This document shows, piece after piece, positions 48,330 through 58,858 of a DNA stretch of 64,000 nt. The stretch is from Sequoia sempervirens. Taxonomy: Eukaryota > Streptophyta > Pinopsida > Cupressales > Cupressaceae. Position 1 is the stretch's first letter. Each line of letters opens with the position of its first letter. Below the pieces are notes generated by a model. The model was given only the letters and a program-made list of their open reading frames with translations. It was not told where the DNA came from and did no database searches. The position numbers and the translations under genes are program-made. The stretch is taken from contig VDFB02000003.1 of the NCBI GenBank assembly GCA_007258455.2, forward strand, positions 37,265,733 to 37,329,732, in the 5' to 3' direction.

Positions 48330-51300
48330 TCACATGCCAAGGGATTCACGAGCACAGATGGGTACATCTGATGTGGCTCGGCAGCCCAAAGAATCTTTTA
48401 ATATTACTTCTTGTAGACCCGACCAAGGTGCAAATGTCGATCCAACAACTACTTTTTCGACTTGCACCACGCCCGAGTTTGCTAGAAAATCTGTAGCCTG
48501 ATTCGCCTCTCTGTAGACGTGCAACAAGGTGTACTCTGATAGCCTGCCTAAGGATTCCTTTACTAGACTGATCCAGTCATTAATTCTCCAATTTTAGGAT
48601 CTTCCTGAAATAATTGCATTAATGCAGAGCATAGAATCTCCTTCGATTTTGACAGCCTCGATACCCTTCTTGATACATATTTGCAAACCAAGCCAAAGCT
48701 CCTCCATTTCCGCCATATTGTTTGTACATATTCCTAAATTTTTTGAAGCAGCCCACACGCACTCACCTTTTAAGTCCCGAATTATGCATCCCACCCTCGC
48801 ATTGCCAGGGTTGCCCTTTGCCACCCCATCGAAGTTCAGTTTCCATTTTAGCCTTACCGGATGAGTCCAAAAAATCTCTTTCCTATTCACTTTTGGAACA
48901 GAAGGCTGACAAAAGGCTGGTATCCTGAGCCCATTCCATTTCGTCATAATTTCTTTGTCCCATCTTGAAAATTTGGACTTAGGACCCACTATTACCCTGT
49001 TATTAGCTGTTTCGACGATAGCCAACTAAATTTTCTCAAAAAGGTGATCCCGGGTAAGCGAAGTACCTTTAAAGACCTGTCTGTTCCTCTCTTTCCAAAT
49101 ATGCCATACTACCAATGAGGGCGCCAAAAACCAAATTCCCCTCCAATACCCAAACTTACAAATGGCCGGCTAGCTTGCCAAAAAATCCCAAAGCTTGCAC
49201 TGTCTTGGCCCAGTAAAATTGAGTTCACTTTGTAGCCGATCCCAACATGATGCAGCATATGGGCAGGATAGAAGTAGATGATCTAAATCCTCTTCCACTT
49301 GTTTGCATAAGGAGCACCGTGATGGGCCAAGAACACCCAATCTCTTCAATCGCTCACTAGTTAGACACTATTTATGAAGAGCAGTCCACAAGAAAGCCTC
49401 GGCCTTAGGCAGAATCTCTTTTTTCCAACAAATTCTTGCCACCCAAGACCTATCCTTACTTTGCTTTAACTAGATTTGGTAACCAAGCTTGGCAGAGTAC
49501 TCCTCAGAAGACGCACCACACCAGAAAATAGAGTCTTCCCTATCAAATAGTCTGATTGGGCGGTCACCTAATTCCTTACAGATCTCGGCAGACAAAGTTT
49601 CAGGAAGTTGTAGGGTTGAAAAATTGATCCAACAGTATTTACCATATGGTGTGATGTTTTTTGTTCTGACGTAATCTGCCACCTTTGTGCCAAAATTGGA
49701 TTGGAGGTGATCCAAATATTGATCAAGGTCAAACATTTCCGCCAAGCTTTGGTGGCCGTTCCATGAGTCAGTCCAGAATAACGCCTTCCTACCGTTCCCA
49801 ATCCGCCAAGACAGGTGCGTTGTTATTAGGTGTCTGCAGTTTGATATAAATTTCCACGCAGCCGAACCGCCATCTAGATTGGCGACCTTTAGTATTCGAG
49901 AGGGATCTTCATTATCCAAGTACTTGCTTTGTAATATCCGGCACCACAATTTATTAGGCCTTCTATACGTCTTCCATATCAACTCTGCACCTAGAGCGTT
50001 ATTCTGCAACCGCATTTTGCGTAGCCCGGCTCCGTCGTCATCTTTTGACATGCATACTGATTCCCACCCAATCAAAGGAATTTTTTTAACTTCCTTTGAA
50101 CCTTCCCATAAAAACTTCCTCATAATTCCCTCCAACTCTTTTTCAGTTTTTGCCAGTGCTTCCAAGCAAGACATTGTGAAAATAGGTATTGCCGCTAGAC
50201 CCGTTTTTGCCATGGTTATCTTGCCTACCAGAGTGAGCTAGTTATTTTTCCAGGTCATTGCCTTGTTCCGACATCTATCAACTACCTCGCCCCAGTGTCT
50301 GGCTTTACATGAGCCTTCAAAGATTTGAACACCGAGGAACTTGGATGGTAATTTCCCGATTCGTATTCCCAAGGTTGAAATGATTGCTTGCTGTAATTGG
50401 TGCCTTGTATTAAAGAAGAAGACACAGGACTTGTCCCTGTTCATTTTTTGCCCTGAATTGTCTTCGTAATTTGCCAACACCTGACTTATATTTCTGGCCT
50501 CTTTTATGCTTGCTTCCCCTAAGAGGGAAGTGTCATCCGCGAACTGAACATGAGGGACGGGTTCCGTGTTAGGGGCTACATATATGCCTTGCCACCGCCC
50601 CTGCATAATACATTTTTTGATAGCACAACTAAAGGATTCTGCCAAAATGACGAAGAGGAAGGGGGAGAGCGGCTCTCCTTGCCTGAGCCCATTTGTTGCT
50701 TTAAAGAAACCTTGTAGTGAGCCGTTAATAGCAATAAAAAATCTCACCAAAGAAATACATTGGAAGATTAATTTGCACCACTGACTACTGAACCCTAATT
50801 TCTTCATAACTTCCATCAGGAATGGCCATCTCACCTTGTCATACGCCTTGCTCACATCCAGCTTTATAATCATCCCCGCCTGTTTGCTTGATCGAAGTGT
50901 GTGCACTGCCTCCGAAATGATAAGTATACTATCTGATATTTCTCTACCAGGCACAAAACCATTTTGTTCAGCCGAAATAATCTTCTCCAGCAGTGGTTTT
51001 AACCTGTTAGCTAGCACTTTCGCCACAATCTTGTACAGTGTATTGCATAGTGAAATAGGCCTGAAATCATTAAAGGAGGAGCAGTCATGCTTCTTTGGGA
51101 TCAATGCTATTATCGAATTATTAATGTCCTTAACAAATTGGCCAGATTTGCGGAATTCTTCAACAAACTTCCATAACTCGATACCCATGAAACCCCAACA
51201 TTTTTGGAAGAAACTTGCGGGGAAGCCATCGGGTCCTAGTGCCTTGTCAGGGTGCATTTGGAATAAAGCCTTATGCACTTCTTCCATTGATACCTATTCG

Positions 51301-52616
51301 CAAAGTCTTCTGTTGTCTTCTTCGTTGATTTTAGAGCGAACTGAATCCAAGAAATCCGTATTCATCTCCTGATTATTTTGTTCCCCAAGCAATTTAGAAA
51401 AGAACTTGCAGGCAGCCATGCCAACCGCATTCCCTCCACTGACAATTCGGCCACTACAGTCGCGAATCTCCTCAATCTTGTTTGCCGCCCTCTTAGCCAT
51501 AACGGATGCATGGAAGAATTTGGAGTTGGAATCCCCCTCGCTTAGCCACACTTCTCGGGATTTGTCTTTCCAATATATCTCCTCCCTTTTTAACAACTTG
51601 GCTAATCTTTCCTTTAGGTACTTTTCTTTTGTATATTCCTCATTTGTCATGCCCTTCTTTATTATCACCTCACTGAGAGCTTCTAGCTCCACCTCAACCT
51701 TTGCCTTGTCCATAAAAATGTTCTGGAAATGTACCTTGTTCCATTCTTTCAATTTTCGTTTGATTACCTTTAATTTCTTAACCAGTATAAAACTAATAGA
51801 GCCACCTACCTTCGATTCTTTCCACCATTGCTCCAGAAGCGTAAGAATGTTCGGATCCTGCCACCACATATTTTGAAATTTGAAGTTTGATTTTTCCGCA
51901 GACTGCCTAGATGTTATTGACAATTCAACAGGGAAATGGTCCGATATTGAGACAGGCAGGATATTGGCCGACACCTTCACTTCTGTTTCAAACCAGCAGG
52001 GTGATATCAAGAATCAGTCCAGTCTTTCCGAAATAGTCGTGAAATCTTTGCGTTGATTTGTCCATGTAAATATTCCATTGTCCGTTGGGCAATCCACCAG
52101 ACCACATTCCCCTACAAACGCTCTGAAATCAATGATAGATTGCGACACCTTTCTAATGCCACCACTCTTCTCTGACAAATCAAGTATAGTATTAAAATCT
52201 CCCCCAATCACCAGCGAATCCTCTGAACGGGAATGCACGAATTCCAACACCGAGCACCATAATGCAGCTTTGTCAACTGTTTTTGTTGGACCATATATAT
52301 TTATAATCACAAATTGTTTGTTCAACGTTAAGTCAAACACCTTCGCCGCCATCCAGTTCGCAGAAGCAAACAAAATCTCCACACACACTTCCGCCACCTT
52401 CCATAACAAGCCTAAACCACCCGCTGAACCAATAGAATTTTGAAAATATCCTTCCCAGTATCGACAATATTTTAGGAATTTCGCACACTCATCTCCTGCT
52501 AACTTAATTTCTTGCAACAAAATGATACTACTAACGCTTTTTAGCATTTGACGCCTAACCAGGCGTCATTTGTTAGGGGCCATTAGGTCCTTGACATTCC
52601 ATGTTGTAATCGTCAT
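48330..52616 (-). pseudogene. LINE-B ORF2: endonuclease, reverse transcriptase, RNase H
   Basis: A single frame of 1,428 codons with no frameshift, closed only by nine in-frame stops (52568, 52016, 51296, 50240, 49472, 49370, 49172, 49028, 48596 as first base). It begins MTITTWNVKDLMAPNK at 52616, overlapping the ORF1 stop. The APE-type endonuclease shows LLQEIKLAGDE, GGDFNTILDL and SISDHFPVELS. RT (51287-50238) shows KALGPDGFPASFF, KLDVSKAYDKVRW, GLRQGEPLSPFLFVI and catalytic VQFADDTSLLG. A CCHC-like region follows (CSLCKQVEEDLDHLLLSC, near 49275-49330). RNase H shows KLNFDGVAKGNPG, MAEMEELWLGL and KIEGDSMLC (48610-48850), and it closes with HVYREANQATDFLANSG. All catalytic residues that can be checked are present, so only the stops disable it. 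Confidence 0.92.
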
Positions 52617-53301
52617 TGTTTCCCAAGGGAGGCAGCTCCTCCCTTGGTACTCATGAATTTGGTGATGCTGATATATTTCTTAGCAATCGCTTCTTCTCGT
52701 AATTGTTTTAGGGATTTCCTACCTCTTGGATTTCCAGGGGTGCCGATTTTGCCCAAACCCAAATGATTGATTGCCGACTGAGAGATACACCTTTCATCGA
52801 TTATGTCCAATACATCAACACCATTGGCATTTGAATCTAGGTCGTCACTTTCCCTGGCTGCATCCTCTTCCTCCGCACACGCAATTGGCTGTTGCCCTCC
52901 CACCAGGAAAGGTTGCCGCGTGGGCATATCCAACCCCTCTTTGCTATTATATGACTCCTTGGTAGATTGAGCGCCTTGCTCCTTAACCTGTTTTTTTTGA
53001 TCCGTTGTTTCAGAGATGTATGTCCTTTCCTTGGGATCATCTGTCTTAGGTGTGATGTTTCGTGAAGGGATATTTCCGGATGGCTGATCGTTCCAAGCCC
53101 TTTCATTATTAATGCAGGTCTCAGTACTATGATTCCTGTCACCGCATTCCACACAGAAAAAGCGTGGTTCTTCAATCTCAACATCCTGCAACCACCGTTC
53201 CCCCTTCACCAGGAGGCATATTTTGCGCGGTATAGCATCAATTGCCGCAATGCGAAGCCTGGCAAACTTATACAGATCTCCTTCCAAAATATTCAAATCC
53301 A
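52613..53301 (-). pseudogene. LINE-B ORF1, 5'-truncated, with CCHC zinc knuckle
   Basis: An open frame with no internal stop, but its 5' part (including most of the DUF4283 domain) was lost at the truncation point. The readable part has YKFARLRIAAIDAIPRKICL, then RWLQDVEIEEPRFFC, and a C-X2-C-X4-H-X4-C knuckle (CVECGDRNHSTETC, near 53115-53160). The tail is hydrophilic and Lys/Asp-rich and ends in GGAASLGKQ. ORF1 proteins of this type bind the LINE RNA. Its TGA stop (52615-52613) overlaps the ORF2 ATG in the sequence ATGA. Confidence 0.85.
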
Positions 53302-53647
53302 CTATTATAACTTTATAATAGTTTAGCCTTGTTAATTTTAATATTGTTTTATAATTTATATTATAATATTAATAAATATTATAATATTTAATAATATTTT
53401 TTTTATAAAATATATATTGTATTGTATTATTTTATTTATTTAGTATTAAGTTTTAACAAATATTTATTATTTATTATTAAAAATTTAAACATTTTACATT
53501 TATAATTTTATTATATATAAATAATTAAATTTATTTTAGTATTTTAATTTAATTCAATTTTAAAGTTTAAAGTTTAAATCTTAGAATAATAAATATAAAT
53601 CTAATTATTATTTTATATATTTAATTTTAAATTTCTTATTAGTTATT
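53302..53647 (+). repeat. right copy of the 346-bp duplication flanking LINE-B
   Basis: The partner of 47120-47465, ending in TTATTAGTTATT, after which hAT-2 sequence continues (TTAGTAAATAAT). 344 of 346 bases agree by eye. Confidence 0.95.
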
Positions 53648-53876
53648 TTAGTAAATAATAATCAATAGTTTAAAATTATAATTATAAATATAAATTATAA
53701 TTATATTGATTAGTAATTACATATTAAACATTTATTAATTGTAATTTTTTTTTTTTTTTTAGTAATAAATTAAATATTGAATGTTTATAGACGTATAGTT
53801 ATTGTTTAATAATTTTTTTTAACATTTATTGTTCAATATTCAATAACTATTTTTTGAATTGTTTGTAGCAAATATA

Positions 53877-56353
53877 ATGGCAACCGGTTCTAGTTCTATT
53901 GCTCAACCCACCTTTAAAACCGACCCAAATTCACCTCTATGGAAGTATGTACAAATGATACAACAAGTTAAAGGGGGAGGAACATTTGTTTGGATATGCA
54001 ATCATTGTCAAATTCAGTATACTAGCTCATACAGTTGTGTGAGGGCCCATTTATGTGCCATTCCTAGACAAGGAATCGCAGTATGCATAGGAGAAAATGG
54101 TAAAGCATTACATCCTCACAAAGTAGTAGCATATATTAAAGAGCAAGAGGAAGCAGATGTAAGACATGAGCGTGCCACAAACCATCCTTTGCTGAGAGGA
54201 AGAGGAAGTGGAAGGGGATCAAAGAGGCCTCCTCCTTCTCCATCACATAGTGACTTACTTGATGTTGTAGTAGAGAGCCACCCATTTTTGGATAGAAATG
54301 AAGAAGACCCTGTTGGTGTGAAAAGAAGCAAGGGGCCATTAGAAAGAGCATTTAAGCTTGAAGCTAGAGAGCTTGCAGATCAAGCTGTTGCAAGATGTCT
54401 ATATGCAAACGGTTTGGCATTTAATGTTGTAAGATCACCATATTGGTAGGATATGTTGAGAAAGGCAAGTGACTGTCTACAAGGGTACACAGGGCCAGGT
54501 TATGAGAAGGTGCGTACCACCTTACTAGCAAAGGAGGTAAAAGGCATAAACAATGCATTGGCTCCCATTAGAAATTCATGGAAAAAAACAGGGGTGTCAA
54601 TTGTGTTAGATGGATGGAAGGATGCCAAAAACCGACCATTAATCAATGTGGTTGTAGTGTGCCCTAAAGGGGCAATGTTTTTGAAAGCCGTGGATTGTGA
54701 AGGACAAGTGAAGGATGCACAATTTATTGCTGACATCCTTATACAGTGCATTTAGGATGTGGGTCCTGAAAATGTTGTCCAAGTAATAACGGACAACGCA
54801 AATAATTGTAGAGCTGCAGGTATGTTGATTGAGACACGATTTGAGCAGATATTTTGGATACCTTGTGCTGTTCACTCTCTCAACCTCATGCAACAAAAGT
54901 TGGGTGCGAAAATAAATTGGATCAAACAAATGTATGCTGAAGCTGAAGAGATCCAAATGTTCATCACAAACCATCAAATGTCACAGGCCATTTTTAGATC
55001 ATTTTCAGCATTGGAGTTGTTGAAGGTAATTGAAACACTTCAACTTTTAAATTTTACATTTCACTTTAGTAATTACTAATTTATTTTTTAAACTCAAGCA
55101 TGTCTTCTTTATATTTTAATTTTAATTTTAAATTTTTGAATAGGTTGCCAAAACCAGATTTGCATCGAACACAATTGTCTTGAGGCGACTTGTGAAGGTG
55201 CGGTAGGCACTTTCTAGAATGGTTATTAGTCAAAGTTGGTCCCTATGGAGGCAATCCAATATTGAAAGGGCAACAAATGTAAAACAGATGATCCTAGATG
55301 ACACTTGGTGGGAACGAGCAGAATATCTTCTTAGATTTATTGAGCCCATCATGAGTATGATCTGTTTTACTAACATGGATAAGCCATGTTTGGGAGAGGT
55401 ATACAATGGCATTGATTCAATGATCGAACAAATGAAAATCGTCATCAACGAAAAAGAGCAAGATCTTGAAGAAACTTTCTTCAAAGAGGTGCAAACAATT
55501 TGTGTTGGGCGGTGGAACAAAATGACCACCCCACTACATCTTCTTGCATTTGCACTGACTCCCAAATTTTATAGTGATGAGATTCTTGCTTTGCCATCAA
55601 GAGTGCAACCATATTCAAATCTAGAAGTTGGTGTGGGGTGTAGGAAAGCGCTTAGTAGACTCTTCCCCGATCAAGAAACTGAGTATTTAGTTAGAGCTGA
55701 GTTTGCTGATTTTGTAGCCAGTGAAAATCAAAGTATTGGTGCTTCAGTTGACAAGTATAGGATGGATGCTCATTCTTGGTGGTATATCAATGGCTTTACA
55801 ACACCACATCTCCAAACTCTTGCAATCAAAGTTTTATCGCAAGTAAGTTATTTAGTTTTTTATTGCACTCTATATTTATATTGTTTACTATTTTAAAAAT
55901 AACAAAATGGTTAACTTCAAATTTAAAGTTTGATTTACAAATTTATAATTATAAGTTCCTCTCACTTTGTTTCAATAGGTTGCTAGTTCCTCTTCAGTTG
56001 AGCGAAATTGGAGTACATACTCCTTTATCCACTCAGTGAAATGCAACCGATTGGCAGCAAGTAAGGCGGAAGAGCTTGTTTATGTGCATTCCAACTTGTG
56101 CCTTCTTACTCATAAAAAGAATGAGTATAAGGAAGGAGGCACGAGGTTGTGGGATGTAGATCCAGAGCAAACTGATTTGGATTTTTCAGCTGCCACACAA
56201 TCTCTACTTTCTGTGGAGTCGGATACCCAACGTGCTTCCAGTGCAAGTGCTAGTGGGGCTGCATGTGGTTCTACTAATTTACCTACATCATCTAATGTCA
56301 ATGATGATGCTGATCTTAATCTACCTGATGACCCATATAATGCCTACTGTTAA
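53877..56353 (+). pseudogene. hAT-2 transposase, three exons, three TAG stops
   Basis: Exons 53877-55025, 55144-55842 and 55979-56353 join in phase 0 at GT-AG borders to give 740 codons with no frameshift. Domains in order: BED-type zinc finger (PLWKYVQMIQ, then FVWICNHCQIQYTSSYSC, near 53930-54040), a Glu/Arg linker, SPYW (54435), DUF659/DDE region (VLDGWKDAKNRPLINVVVVC, 54604-54663; VQVITDNANN, 54778-54807), a long helical middle, and the C-terminal dimerisation motif SSSVERNWSTYSFIHS (55985-56035). A Ser/Asp-rich tail ends in DDPYNAYC. Stops at 54447, 54753 and 55204 are all TAG, and two of the contexts (YWxDM and VRxAL) fit a former Gln. It would have cut and pasted hAT-2 with 8-bp duplications. 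Confidence 0.9.
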
Positions 56354-57350
56354 TTGTATTATTTTGTTTTAAATGTTGAACCAATGAACAATGAATTCAA
56401 TATAATTATATACCTATGGTAACATTCAAGTTTTGAAAAATTGATATCAAATTAATTTAGTATAATTGTATATTTCAGATTTGTTATATTTATGGTAGTT
56501 CTAAGTTTTGTTTAGCATATGCATGATATGTGGTATTCTAATTCTAAATTTAATTCTTGTTTTTACTTTTTAGGCTGCAAATATGTCTATATCTATGATT
56601 TTTATATATTTTATGTACAGATGTACCCAAACGTACCCACACCCAATTTTTTTTTTGCCATACCAGCGTACCGTATGCGTACCCGTATCCACGTACCTGT
56701 ACCCGATTTGACAACTTAGGTTTAAATTAGTAAAATTTAATCCAATCTAAACATTGTAAACATTTTTTTCAAAAGAAAAAAAGATGAAAATAAAAAAAAT
56801 AAGCTGGGTATGAAGAAACAGTGAAAATAATGAAAAAATAAGAAAAAATTAACAGAAAATAGTGATGAATCTTATTTTTCGGAATTTAAATGCAAACATC
56901 CTATTCTTTTTAGCATATGATGATTTTATATTTTTTTAACTTAGATGCAAAATTTTGCAGCCAAAATGAAGTAAAAATGATTTAAGAAAAAAAAATGAAA
57001 AACAAAAAACCTACCCGTGCGTCAAATTTGCCTTTGAAATTCACCAAAAGACCCTTTCAATCTTCTCTCTTTGATAGCAAAATGCTGTAAATGGTATGTT
57101 TGCTGTTGGGAAGGATTTTTATGCAGAGCATAGCAAAACAAAAGTGTTTTTTTTCATTTGGCGGGCTTTTTTGATGCGGTGGTCTTTTGTTCTTGCACCG
57201 GCAAGTTTTTTGTCCGAACTTGTTGAGTTTCTGGTGAAAACTTGCCAAGTTCGCTAGAAATCAGCAAGTTTACCTTGCAAAAACTCGCGGGTTGTTTGAC
57301 TCAGCGAGTTTTCGTTTACTCACGAGTTTTCTGCGAGCCTGTCAACTATG

Positions 57351-57947
57351 AGTCAGGATGACATACTATAGTTTAGGACAACCTGATTGGGTGGTGGTGG
57401 ATGGATGGGGATGGAACTCCAGATTTCTGTCAACTCGATATTATTTTGCCTGCTGTCCCAAATTATTTGTTCCTTAAAATCTGAGATTATTTTTTTACCA
57501 TATAACTTGATTTATGGTGTAAAAAGTAGTGGATTCATTGCCAGAAGAGCAGGGAAGCTAGTTACTTTACACCTTCAACATTAGAAGATGTTTGGTTGCA
57601 TGGACTAATTACAAGCACAGGCTATGTATGCCTTGCTATTTACTTGCTCGATTTTTTGTTTGTTTGTGTGGTTTCCTTCATAAAGAGGACTAAACTCAAA
57701 CTACATAGCTGTGAATTGCATGTTGCAGTGTGTTTGATTTATTTATGGCTTTGAAATTTTGTGTGTTATGCATACCAATTAACAACCCTGTCGATTTTAT
57801 TTTTTTATAACCAATGTTTTTCTTAGCCCCAAACTATCTTGTCTTTTAGATGAGAATGTTTTTGAAGGTTTTAGCAACCATATTGTTTATTATTTCTGAT
57901 TGATATTTATTTGTAAACATATGACAAATACTGGCACTTGTTTTCAG
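57351..57947. other. end of intron 3 after the nest
   Basis: AT-rich intron sequence between the hAT-1 target duplication and the acceptor at 57947. A T-rich stretch (57780-57945) provides a normal polypyrimidine context. No other feature was seen. Confidence 0.6.
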
Positions 57948-58042
57948 GTTCTGAAATCTATCAGGAGACTTTGGTGAAAGGGTTGGCTCGTAGTTTGCAG
58001 GTCAACATGCTAGTGCTTGATTGCACAGATATTCTACTAGAG
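57948..58042 (+). CDS. AAA+ ATPase gene, third coding exon
   Basis: Acceptor TTTTCAG ends at 57947 and donor GTATTC starts at 58043. It completes the split Gly and encodes SEIYQETLVKGLARSLQVN, then MLVLDCTDILLE. The joined motif GPPGSEIYQE matches the conserved (S/T)GPxGSEIYQE box of the plant AAA+ group, followed by the helix and the strand ending in (V/L)D. Recognition of this box on both sides of a 24-kb intron is the main proof of the gene model. Confidence 0.92.
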
Positions 58043-58272
58043 GTATTCTGCATGCCTTTTTGTTTGATGTGTTTAATTATTTTAGAACTATTGACTCAGG
58101 GAATCATATTAGATAAGACTTCCATAATTGATCGTGCATTATGAGTTAACATGTCTTCAGATCCATTTCAATGTTAGAAGTGTGCAAATATTGTTATGTG
58201 CTAGTTCTTCTGTTCTTAGCATTAGTATGACAGAAAAACTCACTGGTTTTTTCAATTTGGCTGCTAATTCAG
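58043..58272 (+). other. intron 4 of the AAA+ gene (230 bp)
   Basis: Donor GTATTC and acceptor GCTAATTCAG. It is short and featureless. A frame reads through it by chance. Confidence 0.8.
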
Positions 58273-58371
58273 GCAAGAGAATTGCAGCCCAGCAATCTGC
58301 AAAAAACAGCAAATCAGATTCCAGAAGCACCTTTAGCATCAAGTAAAATGAATGGAGAAGTTAATTCCAAG
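58273..58371 (+). CDS. AAA+ ATPase gene, fourth coding exon (linker)
   Basis: Phase 0 exon of 33 codons between AATTCAG and GTAAAT. It encodes ARELQPSNLQKTANQIPEA, then PLASSKMNGEVNSK, a hydrophilic Ser/Asn/Lys-rich stretch. In this family a long variable linker follows the SEIYQE region, so low conservation here is expected. The exon is supported by phase, splice sites and position, but by no conserved motif. Confidence 0.65.
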
Positions 58372-58794
58372 GTAAATATTTTATTGAATTATTGTATACT
58401 AAAAGTAGGTCACTCTGGAGAATTTATTTGGTAAAAAAGTTTTGTCTTCTAGCTCCAGATAAAATGTTACAGCCCAAGGTGTAGCTTGCATGCAGACATG
58501 TCCTTGCTTCTGCTGTGGGTACAGACATTTTTTTGCCTTACTTTGAGCATTGTTCTTGTTATTCTTGTTTTGTTTTATAGTTTGGCCTGTACACAGGGTC
58601 ATAATTTTATGGGAGACAATGCACAGATCCCTTATGTGTTTTCTAGTATAATTTAGTATTTATGGAGACTTGTAGTTTTCTTCAACCATCTAGGATGTAT
58701 TCTGTCTTGTAAGCTGGTCTTCAAAGGAACAATTGGGCCTTTCAACTAATTTACTTGGCTAACATTCACATGCAACTTAAACTAATCTTTTTAG

Positions 58795-58858
58795 GTTGCT
58801 GGTTTACCCCATTCCAGTCACAGTTTCAGTTCACAATCTGAATCTAAACTTTCGAGAT
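58795..58858 (+). CDS. possible fifth coding exon of the AAA+ gene (linker)
   Basis: After acceptor CTTTTTAG (ends 58794) the phase 0 reading is VAGLPHSSHSFSSQSESK, then LSR. This Ser-rich stretch suits the linker. The only nearby donor is a weak GTTTCT at 58859. No following exon was found before 64000. It could equally be intronic. Confidence 0.35.

Larger units (their letters stand above)
47466..53301 (-). mobile_element. LINE-B: 5'-truncated plant L1-type LINE inserted in hAT-2
   Basis: On the minus strand: partial ORF1 (53301-52613), ORF2 with endonuclease, RT and RNase H (52616-48330), a further coding-like tract (48213-47592), and a short poly(A) tail (T run 47467-47477 on the plus strand). 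Total length is 5.8 kb. The 5' truncation is inside ORF1, before the zinc knuckle. The element lies between the two copies of a 346-bp direct duplication of hAT-2 sequence, which takes the place of a normal short target duplication. Confidence 0.9.
46502..56719 (+). mobile_element. hAT-2: second hAT transposon, inserted in hAT-1
   Basis: Perfect 8-bp target duplication GTTTAAAT at 46494-46501 and 56720-56727. The ends are CTAAGTTACC on the left and, as reverse complement, CTAAGTTGTC on the right, with a shared subterminal motif GGGTAC(G/A)GGTACGTG within 45 bases of each end. Inside are a plus-strand three-exon transposase and the LINE-B insertion. Without LINE-B and one copy of its 346-bp duplication the element is about 4.0 kb. 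The intact duplication shows it is younger than hAT-1. Confidence 0.92.
38357..57350 (-). mobile_element. hAT-1: outer hAT transposon of the nest (interrupted)
   Basis: The left end begins CATAGTTGGAAAAC at 38357. The reverse complement of the right end at 57350 begins CATAGTTGACAGG, giving 8-bp terminal inverted repeats. The flanks GGTTAGGA (38349-38356) and AGTCAGGA (57351-57358) agree at 6 of 8 bases, a worn 8-bp target duplication. Inside each end are short repeated motifs (ACTTGGCAAAAACT twice on the left; AACTCGC/GCGAGTT several times on the right) like transposase-binding sites. Removing the two inner elements leaves about 3.8 kb, a normal hAT size, with a minus-strand transposase. It is the oldest member of the nest. 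Confidence 0.75.
33855..57947 (+). other. intron 3 of the AAA+ gene (24.1 kb), with the transposon nest
   Basis: Donor GTGAGC at 33855 and acceptor CTTGTTTTCAG ending at 57947. The exons on both sides join in phase to give GPPGSEIYQE, a contiguous family motif, so the intron is real despite its length. About 19 kb of it is the hAT-1 nest (38357-57350). Without the nest the intron would be about 5.1 kb. Outside the nest, 33.9-38.3 kb and 57.4-57.9 kb are AT-rich with no gene seen. Confidence 0.85.

Noticed and set aside
58128..58346. Open frame across 58128-58346 as an exon of its own
   Set aside because: It reads the fourth coding exon in a shifted frame. The phase 0 reading from 58273 agrees with the preceding exon.
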